Shown here piece after piece: positions 35,448 to 47,200 of a stretch of DNA of 64,000 nucleotides. Where the stretch lies: the NCBI GenBank assembly GCA_038496445.1, contig JALMLS010000342.1, forward strand, positions 248,001-312,000, written 5' to 3'. The first letter of the stretch is position 1. Every line of letters begins with the position of its first letter. The notes under the pieces are model-generated. The model was given only the letters and a program-made list of their open reading frames with translations. It did no database searches and was not told the origin of the DNA. The position numbers and the translations under genes were made by a program. This stretch comes from Trichosphaerium sp. ATCC 40318. Lineage: Eukaryota; Discosea; Flabellinia; Trichosidae.

Positions 35448-38350
35448 TTATTTGTGTATTAGTAAAGTATCGTAGTTAGTTTGTAAAGTACCTTGAGGTG
35501 CGCTATCAGTTGATATAAGCGGTGTCACACCATGCAAGTCATTTTGTGAAACTGACATTTTGACTTCGGGCTTGTAGTGATATATTGTGGCTGCAATAGT
35601 TTCAAGGTCTCCTATTAGCGTGTCAATCACTACATCATGATCAATATGTACCTTTCCACCAATACGGGATATTAACTAGTGTAATGCCTAGAATACTATT
35701 AAGAAACGCCAACCTAGCTTTTACCCGTACCTGCTGCTTTACATGCTTGTCGCTTCTCAAAGTCACGAGCCTTATATACACTCGATGGAATGACATAGTA
35801 TTTTACTACGTCATCGTAATGATGTTCTCCTAATGGAATAGGTTAGTAAAACTAGTAGAGAGGTGCTAGGGTGTTACCTTGATATTCAATAGCGAGGTTG
35901 TATTTTGGTACAAATACGTCAATTACAAGAGCTGATCCCGTGGAGTTGCAGGTGCCAATATTGCATTCTTCTTGTACACGTTGGTCCGGAAACAGCCTAT
36001 TTACTGAATCCTTTAAGCTTCTAGTTACTAGTTAGGTATGTTTTCAAACAGTTGTACTGTGTACCTTTGCTGTGATTTTTTTGTTTGACAAACAAAATTT
36101 GTCCAGTCCCATTGTTTGGAGGGATAAAGTCGTTTCAGCGCATGCGGGAAATGTATGACAAATCCCCCAGCTCCAAGAGCTTGAAGTTGTTCTGATGAAA
36201 CACGATACCTAATGTTGAGCAGTTAGAATATATGGTCTAGCCGGCTAGAAAACTATACCATTGGCTTGGGTTGCTGATGCCAAGTTTGTGTTTAACCTTT
36301 TTCAAAAATGCAACTTGATTAGTCTGCTTGACCCAGTGCCCATAGGGTTGCCTAGAAGTGTTTCTGAAGGAAAAATGAGCCAAGGAGCCCATACGAAGTA
36401 GGTGAGTTAAGTACTTGAAGTCCCAGTCGTAGTCAGGGTAGATAGCTGTAAGCACAGCTGGTAGGTTAGTACCATGCCTTAAAATGTTTTAGTATCAGTG
36501 GTAATATGGAAAAAAAAAGGGATACATACTTTTTGAAGATACTAGAGGCACCGTTTTCAATAAATGTTTTGTGACTGATCGTTCGCCAATCGTCCATAAC
36601 GAGTATGCGAAGTTCTTGTCCCAAATCTTCAAATTTTGCTCTTTGATTTTTCATGTCATCCCAATAGTGTTGTGGTGCACTCCTAAAAGGCCTTATCAGT
36701 TACAATTTATATGTAAAATCGCTCCATACAAAAAGGAATAAGGCTTCCAATCAATATCTGGATACACGTCCTGAAGTAATCTTGACAAAGATCCTTGATA
36801 CCCATACATATGATTAAGCATGCTATGTTTACAAAAAAAAAAAGTGAAAGGGGGGTACTGTTTTAGTGAGGTATGTCCGCCATTGTTTTGTACTTGTGAC
36901 ACTTGAACTGTATACCAATCTTTGAACAGTTTTACACCCAAACGTTCTCCGATAGATTCAATAGTAGATTTTGTGAGTCCTATCTTAGTGTATCTAATGA
37001 TGTGGAGGCAAATTAGGATGCAGTGATGTATCCAGCAAATACAATAGAAAAGCAAGTTACATACACAAATTTCCATCGTTTCCAATCAAAATCGGGATAC
37101 ACGTGGCTCAGGAAAGTGAATAAGCTGTTATCAAATCTAATCTTATCTTTAGAAAAAAACCCTGACACTTTCTGTATATGTGCGACCTTGAAAGCATGCC
37201 GCCACCTCCAAGATCGTGGAATGTTCTCACATTCATGGTGTACCATCCTTCTAGATCCTTAATGCCAACTTTTTTAGCCATGAAGTTTATTTTCTCTCTT
37301 TTTTGCGCTATTGATTTGAGTGTACCCCATTCGGCTCCAAAACTATCTAGCTGTCAGTTTTAAAGCTAGTTACATGTATGTACCTGAGTCTATATGCGGC
37401 CCAATCGTAATATGGGTACACCGCCTCCAGGGATTGTGTTATACTCCTGTACCTTGACAACGTAAGCAAGTGGATAGCAAATTAAATTGTAACAAACTAA
37501 CTTGTTTTTTATAAGGGAGATGCATCCTTCACTCAAATCAGTGAGTTGTACATCAAGCCAGTCATATTGTGTCATGACTCTGCATTTTTGTGCGTCTACA
37601 TCAAACTGTTGTCGCTGCTCTTCTAAAGTCCCCCTGTTAACTGATAATCTATTTAAAATGAAATGAGCTATTAATGTGCATAATTACAAAAAGGGATGCT
37701 CACTTTGTAGATAGTGACCAAGGATATTCAGGATATATACTTTGGAGGGCTGCCAAAAGAGAACCATTGTACAACCTACATTAAGTCAGGAGCCGGGGTG
37801 ACATGTTTTTTTTTTTTTTTTTCCCTGCTGAACAAAAATACGAAAGTTATGTGTATACCCTACTATCGTTTTCCCACGTGTTGTGGAAATAGATTGTATA
37901 TCCACAATGTACCAATCCTCATAGGTATGAATGTTTAACTCTTCTCCTAGGATATTAAACGCGTCACGTTGATGTGACAGTTTTGCCCAGTAACGCGCAG
38001 GTACTTGTCTAGTTACCACTTTTTAAGTTGGACGTGTGGCCAAAATGCTTTACCTGAATTTCCACACCTGCCATCTTTCGGAGGGTATTACGCTTGTTAG
38101 TGATAACGCTAGTGAGCCGTATCTAATATAACTGTCATTTGGTGTTTTTTTTTTAAATTAAGCAAAACATCTTGTTGTTGTTAAGAGCGTACTTGCGCAG
38201 TACACTATATCCGCCTGCACCTCTGACACGCTCTGATGTATGTTTATACCAATCATCGGTTGTCTTGATATTCAAAGTGGCTGCGACGCGTTCTAATACC
38301 TTTCTATAGCGTTTCCTCGCATTTGCAGCTTTTCTCGGCTTTGCTAGCAT
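35448..38350 (-). CDS. DWY-repeat protein with restriction-endonuclease-like C-terminal domain (member 3)
   Basis: The longest member. It starts MLAKPRKAANARKRYRKVLE at 38350 and stops at 35448. Seven repeats can be followed: TTDDWYKHTSERV; YWAKLSHQRDAFNIL...YEDWYIVDIQS; TQYDWLDVQLTDL; KIGVK-like ...DLEGWYTMNVRTF; LGVKLFKDWYTVQVSQVQNN; HYWDDMKNQRAKFEDL...DDWRTIS; and HWVKQTNQVAFLKK...PSQWYRVSSEQL. Each ends with a SL...L...YP[DE]..W.....F element. The C-terminal domain has IDVFVP (35904-35925), AIEYQ (35880), GEHHYDDVVKYYVIP (about 35780-35829), a helix with FEKRQACKA, and IPYWW (about 35655-35675), then IGDLETIAATI. The basic alanine-rich N-terminus could be an organelle or nuclear signal, but the repeat begins at once, so no clear presequence. 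Function unknown. Confidence 0.7.
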
Positions 38351-38704
38351 TTCGCATTATAAAACTAAACGGAAAGCGCCCTACTCACAAGTACTGCGCA
38401 ACTTTTGTGCTAATTTGGAGGTCATTGCGATCGACCATTGCTCCAATAGTGCAAAATCAACATCTGTCAAAATGAACTTAAGTTTGACACCTTTTTTTTT
38501 TTTCTTTTTTTTTTTGAAAGCTGGCTTTCCGCATTGCTCTTGCCTTCTTCGGATTTACAAGTTTATTGTACATGTTATTTACGCAAGTATCTTGGTGATT
38601 TACACCATGTGTAGTCGTGCAACGGCTGAAACACAACCTTAACATAAAAATAAAAAAAAACGGAGCTTTACAAAGCGGGGCGTTGGTTGAGAATACTCGC
38701 TGGT
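38351..38704. other. intergenic region
   Basis: 354 bp upstream of DWY member 3 and downstream of the PPR gene, with a long T/C tract near 38491-38516. No gene recognised. Confidence 0.35.
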
Positions 38705-40741
38705 TTAGTCCCGGAAGTAGAAGCCTTCGTCGTCTTCTAACTTTGGTCGCATCTCCCTTTGGCGAGGTTTTTCAAGTTCCATACCACGGTCTGCTTTTAC
38801 CCTATCAAAGAATTCCTTTTCACGTTGGGCCATAGCGGTTTGATGTTTTTCATTCGTTCTCCTATTCTCAAGCGTATCCTCTCTTGGGCTACTCAAAGGA
38901 TCTTCAATTGTCACCCAATCAGATGCTTTTCCAGTTATAGCTCCCTCGTTGCCTGTGAAAGTGTGTTACTTACTCAACTACTAAACCGTGTTGTGAGATT
39001 AAAAACAATTACGTACCAAACACTTCTTGATAATGTTCTGAATCCTTCCAGTCTCTAGAGCAAAATACGTTAACGAGGAAAAAAAAAAATTGGGTTGCAT
39101 ACGGTGAACTCTTCTTTGTTTCCACTTCACCAAACCTATCAATGTACATTTGCTTCTTATTGAATCTTTTGCATGCTGCCAGTACTATGTTCTTGAGTTT
39201 GGATGTTGCTTCCAGTCCTTTGGAGAGCATCTCATCGATAATAGCAAAGCCCTCATCAAAACTTCTACCTCGAACTAAAACCTCAATTACTCTGCTGTAC
39301 ACTTCTACAGTTGGGTCGACATTTCGCTATAAATTAGACATTAATGGGATGACACTTTAGGGTTACTTTTTTTTTTTTCAAAGATCAGCGCAAACCTTTT
39401 TCATATCCTCGAAGTACCAAAGTGTCAAGTCTTTCTTTTTGGATTTGGAGTAATGCTTGATCAAGATAAGGTAGATATCTGAAGTAGGCTTAATCCCTTT
39501 GTCCTCCATCTCTTGAAACTTTTTGTGAATGTATTCCAATCTACGAGAATTTATTGAATGTTTTATTGGATTGTGTTAATCTGGTCTTTTATTGGTGGTA
39601 ACGTACTTGTTGCTCTTTACCAAACATTCTATTAGGTACTTGTAGGTGTCTAAATTTGCGTCTAAACCATAGTGTGGCAAGAGTGTAACCATTCGGCGAG
39701 CTAACTCATAATCACAAGTTACACTTGTACGTTTAATTATGCTATTTATATTAAAGGTAATAGGACGGATGTTTTGAGATTGCATAATCTAGCAAGTAGC
39801 CATAAGTTCAACTCCTTATTGGCAAACAAAAAAAAAAAACATATCATTTACATACCACTAAGAACTCTCGAGCAAGTTCAGGCTTTCCTGCAAGGCACAT
39901 GACTTCAATTACGGCGCTATTGGAATAATGTGAACATACGGTTTCGGTGTTGTATAGTATTTACCTGTATGATAGTAAAGTAGGTTGTGTACCTAGCAGT
40001 CAGTTAATTCCGTTTCATTTTATATTTGAATTTTTAGGGGGCTACCAGATGCCTTCAATTCCTCCCAGATTGTAAGAGCGTCATCTAAGTTATTGCGTTT
40101 GGCGGTGGCCACCATCATAGCTGCGCATACGTCTATTTGATAGTTAGTAAAGAGCTTCGCAGCTAAGCAGTGATTGCTTTCCTTCTTTGTACTGTGTCGT
40201 TCCTTCTTGTCGCCGAGCATCATCAAAGGTTTCCAATACGTCCGGGTAATTGCGCTTGGTTAATAACAGTCAACACAAAATAATAAAAAAAAAGAAAGTT
40301 GACACCGCAATGTGTCATGCCAAACAAAAAAAAAAAAAAGCACTCACTCTTGTAGAATTTTTTACAACGGCCGCCAAGAACTCTCCAATATGTTCAGGTG
40401 TGCATTTGGTCTCGTCATACCGCAGTTCGCTGTCTGCGAACATGGAAAACCAAAAAGTTTCTTGTGGACCGAAAACATCCACCTCAGGCTCTTTCCCGTG
40501 TATGGTCGCTGTACCGTCCGTGCAATACGCCATGTAGCCTGTACCTGTCATTATTAAAATTATTTTACTTTATAACTCTATGTGAGCACATACCAGGCGT
40601 AGTTGAGTTCACTCGCAAGAAGTGGGAGCGTCCAAGGTTGTACACGCATCGAGAGCTTGTTTGGTGCGTAACACTTCGCACTGGCGTAGCTTTAATGTAT
40701 TTAGTACGCACCGAAGCACCACGTATTATTCTGAGCAGCAT
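38705..40741 (-). CDS. mitochondrial pentatricopeptide-repeat-type protein
   Basis: Start ATG at 40741 gives MLLRIIRGASVRTKYIKATP, an Arg/Lys-rich amphipathic leader without acids, typical of a mitochondrial targeting peptide. Exon 2 (GTGYMAYCTDG...) joins after a GTATG intron. The body has helical pairs of PPR character: IDVCAAMMVATAKRNNLDDA followed by LTIWEELKASG, TFNINSIIKRT...YELARRMVTLL and LDTYKYLIECLVKS, AIIDEMLSKGLEATSKLKNI. The C-terminal region is charged (AQREKEFFDRVKADRGMELE) and ends GFYFRD with a stop at 38705-38707. It most likely binds organellar RNA or the mitoribosome. A specific orthologue cannot be named. It is divergent from uroporphyrinogen-III synthase with 131 bp between starts. 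Confidence 0.7.
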
Positions 40742-40872
40742 AGCTGCCAGCTACAGAAATTTTTCGTGTTTGGAACAATGTTGACATTGTGGAGTTTTTT
40801 TTTTTGGTTGTTTGCTCTTTTATTACCACCATTTTAGTTGGTTGCTGAGGTCCCTACCCCTTCTCTTGCGTA
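40742..40872. promoter_or_regulatory. divergent promoter, PPR protein / uroporphyrinogen-III synthase
   Basis: Only 131 bp separate two divergent starts. It contains a T tract and no defined element. Shared control of two metabolism/organelle genes is possible. Confidence 0.35.
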
Positions 40873-42005
40873 ATGAAGGGCGTAGTGCGATTGTTTAAAG
40901 AGGGTAAGACAGGTGACAAGTTTCACAGTGTGAGTGTTAAACTGTAAATAAAACGGTCATATTAACATAGCTTTTAGGCACTCTCACAGGTACAAAATTA
41001 AATTCCACTGAACGATTGGTTTTTTTTCCTTCTTTCCGCGTTTTATTGGTACATCTAGGCAAACTACACCGTACAATACTCTCCAGTGCTGTCCTTCGCG
41101 TACATAAATGCAGAGGCGCTCAAAAATGCTTTAGAGCACGCAAATGCGTACTCAGGCATGGTAGTAACAAGTTCGCGAGCTTTCACGGCATTGCGTAATT
41201 TATTTCCTGATGAGGCTACTTTACAACATTTGTGCAGCCCATGGCTTACTAAACCTCTGTTTGTAGTTGTGCGCAACCACAGCTATTTTATTTTTTTGTA
41301 TTGTTTTTTTTTAATCACGTGACTTCAGGGAAAATCAACACTATCCAAGGCTCCTGTAAAATTTAAAAATATTACTCAAGGCCCAGCGGGATCAATAGAG
41401 CTTTCAAAATTAATTGTTGCAAAAGTGAAATGCAAAGAAGAGGTACAAATAAACCTTTACACTCATGTAGAAACCGTTAAGTATATTGTTTTGTATGCAG
41501 GAAACTAATTATGTCAACAGTCTCTACCATTACTTTATCTATGCAGTAGTATACGTCGCAACGAACTACCAGATGCCCTTGCTTTAGAGGGGATTAAACT
41601 CGCAGAACTTGTTGTATACGAGACTGTAGGAATAGATATCAACTTGGAAGACCAAAGGTAAAGAGTAAAATTCTCATTTTTTTTGTAATTTATTCTCGTT
41701 TGTTGCAATTTGACACTTTTGCTTATCCACATTAGTGACAAGCCTTGTTGGGTAGTTTTCTTTTCCCCGAGTGGTGTAAAGGCGGTACTAAGCAAGTATC
41801 CTCCATCATCCAAAATGTGGACTGACATTAAATTTGTGCGTTTCATCCTTTTTTTTTTGTTCTGTTTTTGCACTAGCATCTGATTAGATGTTAGGCCTCC
41901 ATTGGTAAAACTACAAATGCTTCCTTGATTTCATATGGTATCATTGATTCCACTGTCGCAACATCGCCCACACCAAAAGGTCTGATAGAAGTAATTGATA
42001 AGTAA
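40873..42005 (+). CDS. HEM4: uroporphyrinogen-III synthase
   Basis: Fourth enzyme of haem synthesis: closes and inverts ring D of hydroxymethylbilane to give uroporphyrinogen III. Start MKGVVRLFKEGK at 40873. The first domain shows SPVLSFAYINAEALKNALEH near 41085 followed by AYSGMVVTSSRAFTALRNLF, the usual 'Y-x-G-h-h-[FV]-T-S-x-R-A' motif. The second domain has LPDALALEGIKLAELVVYET, WVVFFSPSGVKAVL near 41750, and the C-terminal signature ASIGKTTNASLISYG...VATSPTPKGLIEVI. Stop TAA is at 42003-42005. About six introns. The order and spacing of motifs match family members of about 260 residues. Haem synthesis in this organism is therefore likely. Its 3' end is 104 bp from the convergent DWY member 4. 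Confidence 0.88.
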
Positions 42006-42109
42006 AGTAACGCTTCTTTCTTGCGATATTCGGTTTAGTTTCCCTTGGACTTATGCAATGGCTTTCTTAATGGCGAGTAGTAGATCCCTTGAGAAAAATG
42101 TCACCAGAA

Positions 42110-43506
42110 TTAAGAACAGCCAAAAGAAAAGGGGCACCTTTGCTTTACTTTCTTGTTAAGTACTCGAAACTTAGACCAATCCCAGTCTACAGTTGGATAC
42201 ATTGAACTAAGTACATACGGAAAGTATGCTAGCAAGCCGCTTCCACCTTTGTGGACAATCTGAGGGACAGAAATGCGGTACCTAAGTCTCCACGGTTAAC
42301 ATCAATAACCAAAGCAATAATCAGCAAAACAAAAAAAAAAAAAAAAAAAAAAAGAAAAGAGAAGTAGGTTACCAGTTGTAACAATGGTCTATATGTAACG
42401 TGGTTGTTAGCTGCTCCATAAATTTTATTCTGTTCGATTCATTGCGCCAATAGTTTCTTGAAGCGAATCTATTCAACTCCCAAGTGTAATCTGGATACAA
42501 TGTTGCAAGTAACTTTGCAAGTGAACTGCCATACCTTTAATATTGAGTTAGCAATGAGTTGAGGTGCTATCATAAGTAGTAGTACTTGTTGAGGATGGTT
42601 GCTCCACCGCACTTTGCAACGTCTACTTGTTGTACTGTATACCACCCAGCCATATCTTTTATCTTGAGCAACTTACCAATGTGGTTCATTTTGCGTCTCT
42701 GGTTGGCTGGATCATCCCAATGAAACATGGGCGTTCTTCTACAACAAAGGGTCACAAAAAATTGTACGAATAAAGAAAAAAAAAAAAAGAAAAAAAAGAG
42801 GTGGTTGGTTACTTGAATCTGTGACTCTGCCACGAAAACTCTGGGAATACTTGCTTCAAACACAGCGTTATGCTATCATTGTATCTAGTGAGGTCGGTTA
42901 CAGAACGTCCGAATAGTCGGTTCAGCGCTACCTTGTCTTCAATAATTTGTACATAACGCGTTGCTCATCTACCGCCATTACATCTTTGTAGTTATACAAG
43001 TACCAGTCTTGAAGCTTCTTAACACCTAATAAGCTACCAACTGCAAGTACATGCATTCGTTGAGTAACCAAATCGCCCCAGTAACTGGTAGGAGCGTTCC
43101 TACGAATAATAATGACTACAAAACGGGGACAACACCAAAAAAAAAAAAAAAAAATAAAACAAAGGGGGGGTTACCTGAAGCGGTGCAATCTCCATGTATG
43201 ACTTGGGTACAAACATTGCAACGCACGTGGAAGAGAGTTACCAAACCTAGTTTCAATTTAAAAAAAAAGATTGTCAGCTTTTGCGTCGTTTACAAAGAAC
43301 GCTTGCTATAGCGTATACACGCGTTTAGGTTCAAGCCTAGTTAATCTGTACCTGCTCAAAAGCGATGCAGCGCCTAATTCCAGCAACTCTTCCTTCGTTA
43401 TACTGTACCATTCATCTATGGTATGTACACAAAGTTTGCGCTCTGCTTGCCGAAAAAACCGCGTTTGGTTTGTTCTGAGCAGCCAGAACCCTCGGGGAAC
43501 GTTCAT
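42110..43506 (-). CDS. DWY-repeat protein lacking the endonuclease-like domain (member 4)
   Basis: Starts MNVPRGFWLLRTNQTRFFRQ at 43506 and stops TAA at 42110-42112. Four repeats are visible: IDEWYSITKEEL with a later LQCLYPSHTWRLHRF; YWGDLVTQRMHVLAV...LQDWYLYNYKDV with LKQVFPEFSWQSHRF; HWDDPANQRRKMNHIG...MAGWYTVQQVDV with YGSSLAKLLATLYPDYTWEL; and RNYWRNESNRIKFM...then YRISVPQIVHKGGSGLL with LSSMYPTVDWDWSKFRV. In members 1-3 the nuclease domain follows this last type of repeat, but here the frame ends within about 17 codons (KKVKQRCPFSFGCS). It is either a repeat-only member or a 3'-truncated gene. Its 5' half is duplicated at 55425-56087. Intron tracts include a run of about 22 A at 42331-42352. 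Confidence 0.65.
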
Positions 43507-44259
43507 GGGCGTAGGTAGGAGTGACAGATTGACATAGTAATTTTTTTTTTTTTTGGTTTATTTTGAGATAAAGCGAGACCAAACTTCAAATTTTTTTTGT
43601 TTTTGGGTGAAAAAAGGACAAAACACCTCCTCGTCCTGTATTTTGATTTGTCCGCTCTATTGGCGAGCCTCACGCGCATAACGGAACAATGAGCAGTCGT
43701 GTACGTTATTACACCACAAATAAACCGAATTTTTTTTTGGCCCAAAACCACCGTAAAGCGGCCAGAGTAGCCACGTTTTAACGCCACGATTGTTTGTTGT
43801 TATCAGGACGCAGTTTTCAACAACATAGTTGCTTGTTTTGCGCTCGTACCCTGATATCAGGTAACAAGACGTGTTTGATACTACTGAGTATGTAATATCG
43901 AAAAATGGACAGAACTTTTTTTAATTAAACAGTTGCGCCACTTGCTGAGCTGTAATAGACCAAATAGAGAAAAAAATTACTACGCCCTAACTCCGTGTAT
44001 CTGTGGTAGTGCTGGGCGTGTCTATACGGTTGTTTTTTTTTTCTTGTTGTTGTTGCTTGCAAAAAAAAAAAAAATTGAACCTTGTATTCGCATTGCGCTG
44101 TTGCCTAGGGTTATTTGACATTCTTCTTTATTGCACCCTTTTGGTTTTGTTATTTCACCAAATCATTTTTCTTTTTCAAAACCTCACATTAACCACAAAC
44201 TAAAAACCGTTATCTTATAAAATTTTAACGTACGTGGTACGTACTAAATTCTATTATAG
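43507..44259. other. 5' region of the formin gene
   Basis: This divergent 753-bp region lies between DWY member 4 and the first recognisable formin exon. It probably holds both promoters and one or more short 5' exons of the formin. A possible first exon is ATG AGC AGT CGT followed by GTACGT near 43689-43700, but I could not prove the chain. Confidence 0.3.
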
Positions 44260-47200
44260 CAATCCCCGTCGTTGTACATCAACAAATTGAAGGAATCTGC
44301 AGATCTCACAGTGCTCAAACAACTTCGCAAAACGTTGGAGAATGAGAAAATAAGTTGGATAGAGCGTTTCAGGCGAAAGGGTGGCTCCAAGTGCTTGATT
44401 CTTACTTTAGAGCGTATTAAAACTTCCAAAACGCAAGGTACAAGAGAAGAACACATGCTAATACAATGCATGAAATGTTTACAACAACTCATGAGTGACA
44501 AGGAGGTATGTAAAGTTTTTCTCTAGCACGTGTAATTTTTTTTTTTTTTTGTTTGTCTACTAATCACACCCCTTAACAGGCGACCACAGACTTACTAGTT
44601 AGCGAACCAAATCTGATCAGTGAAATTGCAGAAGCAATTGATACTCCATTTGGCTCTGTAAAAGGTAAGTACAATTCTATAAAGCCAATTATCAATTTGT
44701 CACTGTTTTTTTTTTTTTTATGTTGCAATACATATTTGTTTTAACCTTCGTCTACTTTTTATTCACAAGCTTCTTTTTTAAAGCTATGGTGTATGAATTA
44801 CTTGCTGCTATTGTACTCCTTACTGAAGACGGGCATCGTAAAGTATTAAAGGCCATGGATTGGTAAATAACGACCTTTTTTTTTTTTTGCTTAACTATTC
44901 TTTTTCTTCCTATCTACCTGTTTGTTAACTAGGAGATTAGGTACCACTACAAATTTAGGGAGCGCCGTAGATTTCAAAATCTCGTTGATTGTGTGAGACT
45001 TGATAAGAGTTCAACTGTTAGAGCAACTGCGTTTTCGTTCATCAATTGTTTATTGAATACCCCAGAAGAACTGGATGCCCGTGTAGATTTGCGTCAAGAA
45101 TTTCAGTCATTGGGGCTCGACATAGCGAAATTGAAACAAACTGAATTAGACGAAAAAGTTCTAGAGCAAGTGGAAGCGTTCGATCAAGATGCACAACAAG
45201 GTGGGCATACATTTTTTTTTAACGCATCTTGTGTGCGGTAGGGTAGTAGTATCAATTGACAGAACAAACAATAAAAAAAAAAAAAAACTCGCCAAAACAA
45301 CCCAATTCGCCGGAAAACCGACTGATTAATTTTTTTCAGATGAGGAAGAGTATAAGGAACGCATGGCTGGCCGCAAGATCAATTTCCGCGCACCAAAGGA
45401 TCTCTTTATTAATTTGATTTCTCACCTAAGACCAGCGCCTCACTTGCGCCCACTGTTTCTATCTATAATGCGAGACATGAACTTGATGAAAACTGACAAA
45501 GATGGTGGTCTGAAATGCTGGTTGTTGGCTACAAAATTTATTCACAATGTTGCTGCTAATACAAAATCGTTCTCGTGGGATAATGGTGCGTGACAACAAA
45601 TTATTGTGACAACAAAAACCTGTTTTTGTTTGAACAAAAGCGAACGAAAAAAAAAAAAACCCCTATTGGCTTGACACGTGTTTCAAAATCATTCTTCGAA
45701 TCCGCTAAGTTAATGTGTTCGGTTTTTTTTCTGCTTGTGTTCTGTTTGGGGCGCTGAACTAATGCATTTTTTTTACCCCTAGACCACACTGTGGATTTTG
45801 ATGAATTAATGGAAGCCATTGACGAAGAAGAACTTGAGTTGCTTCGATCATCGCCCAAAGATGCTGCTGTGCGCTTAAGGAAAGAGCTTGAGGAATGTCA
45901 GCAAAAGCTTGATGGGTTAGATGATCTCAAGAAAGAAAACAAGGCTTTACAAGAACAAATTGTCAAACTTAAAAAGAGTGTGGCCTCTGGAGGAGGTACC
46001 CCCTTTGTTCTCATTTTCGTACCTTTTCTCATTGTCTTTTTTAACCTGACCACACCGTAGCGCCACCACCTAAATCAAAACCATTGGAAATATCTTCAGC
46101 ACCACTTCCCCCACCACCACCTCCTCCAGGCATGGCCGTTACAGGAGGACCTCCACCACCCCCACCCCCACCGGGCATGGCCGTTACAGGGGGACCACCG
46201 CCGCCTCCACCACCAGGTATGAGTGGCCCAGGAGGACCACCACCGCCACCACCACCGCCGGGTATGGGCGGGCCTCCAGGACCGCCACCACTACCTGGAA
46301 TGCCAGGGCCTCCTGGTGCGCCGCCAATGGGAAAACCAAAGCCCACCTATACGGTACGTTCTATCGCTTCTCATTATTATTATTTGCTTACGCCTCCCAT
46401 GTTTTGCACATATTGGTTCTACACTTATAGTCTTTATTATATATCTATGTAGTTATATATATGTTTATTAATACGTACCCCTATCATCGGTGACATACAT
46501 ATCGAAGTTTTGTTTTGCCCAAGCCTGGCCTCTGAACTAACCTATTTATCTAAACAAAAGGGACCCAAACCATCAGTAAAAATGCGAAATTTGAACTGGC
46601 GTAAAGTTCCTGCGCACAAATTACAGAATACAATTTTCGCGGATATGAAGTGGCAAGATTTGAAATTCAACCACGCAGATCTCGAAAAGAAATTCGCAAA
46701 AAAAATCATTATCAAGAAAAAGAAAGAAGGTACGCCGCCACCCAAAAATACTTTTTTTCTCAGTGCTTTTTTTTTGTTTTGTTTTGTTTTCCATTCCTGC
46801 ACAAATGAACTCTATTGTTAATTAATTTCTTAGCTTCAGCAGTAGCGAAAGCGAAGAAAGTGAGCCTTGTCGCTCCTAAGAGAAGTCAAAATTGTTCTAT
46901 TTTTTTGAGTCGTTTTAAGATGGACTCAAGCACTGTAATTAATGCCATCACAAACTGTGATGAGAAAGTTCTTACTTTAGAAACAGCCTTAAGTTTGCTG
47001 TTGAATATGCCAGCAAAGGAAGAGGTACCTACCATTGCTTCTGTTTTATTTATTTATTTATTTATTTTTTTACCAAACTGTGTTGTAACGCCTCCACTCC
47101 CTAGCTCCAACTCATTAATGATTACTTACAAAACAATGGCAAACCTGAGATGCTGGAAAAAGTGGAACAATTTTACATCAAATTATCTAAAATTCCAGTA

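Noticed and set aside
46041-46346. Glycine-rich minus-strand ORF (also at 58505-58900)
   Set aside because: It is the antisense of the proline-rich FH1 domain of the formin.
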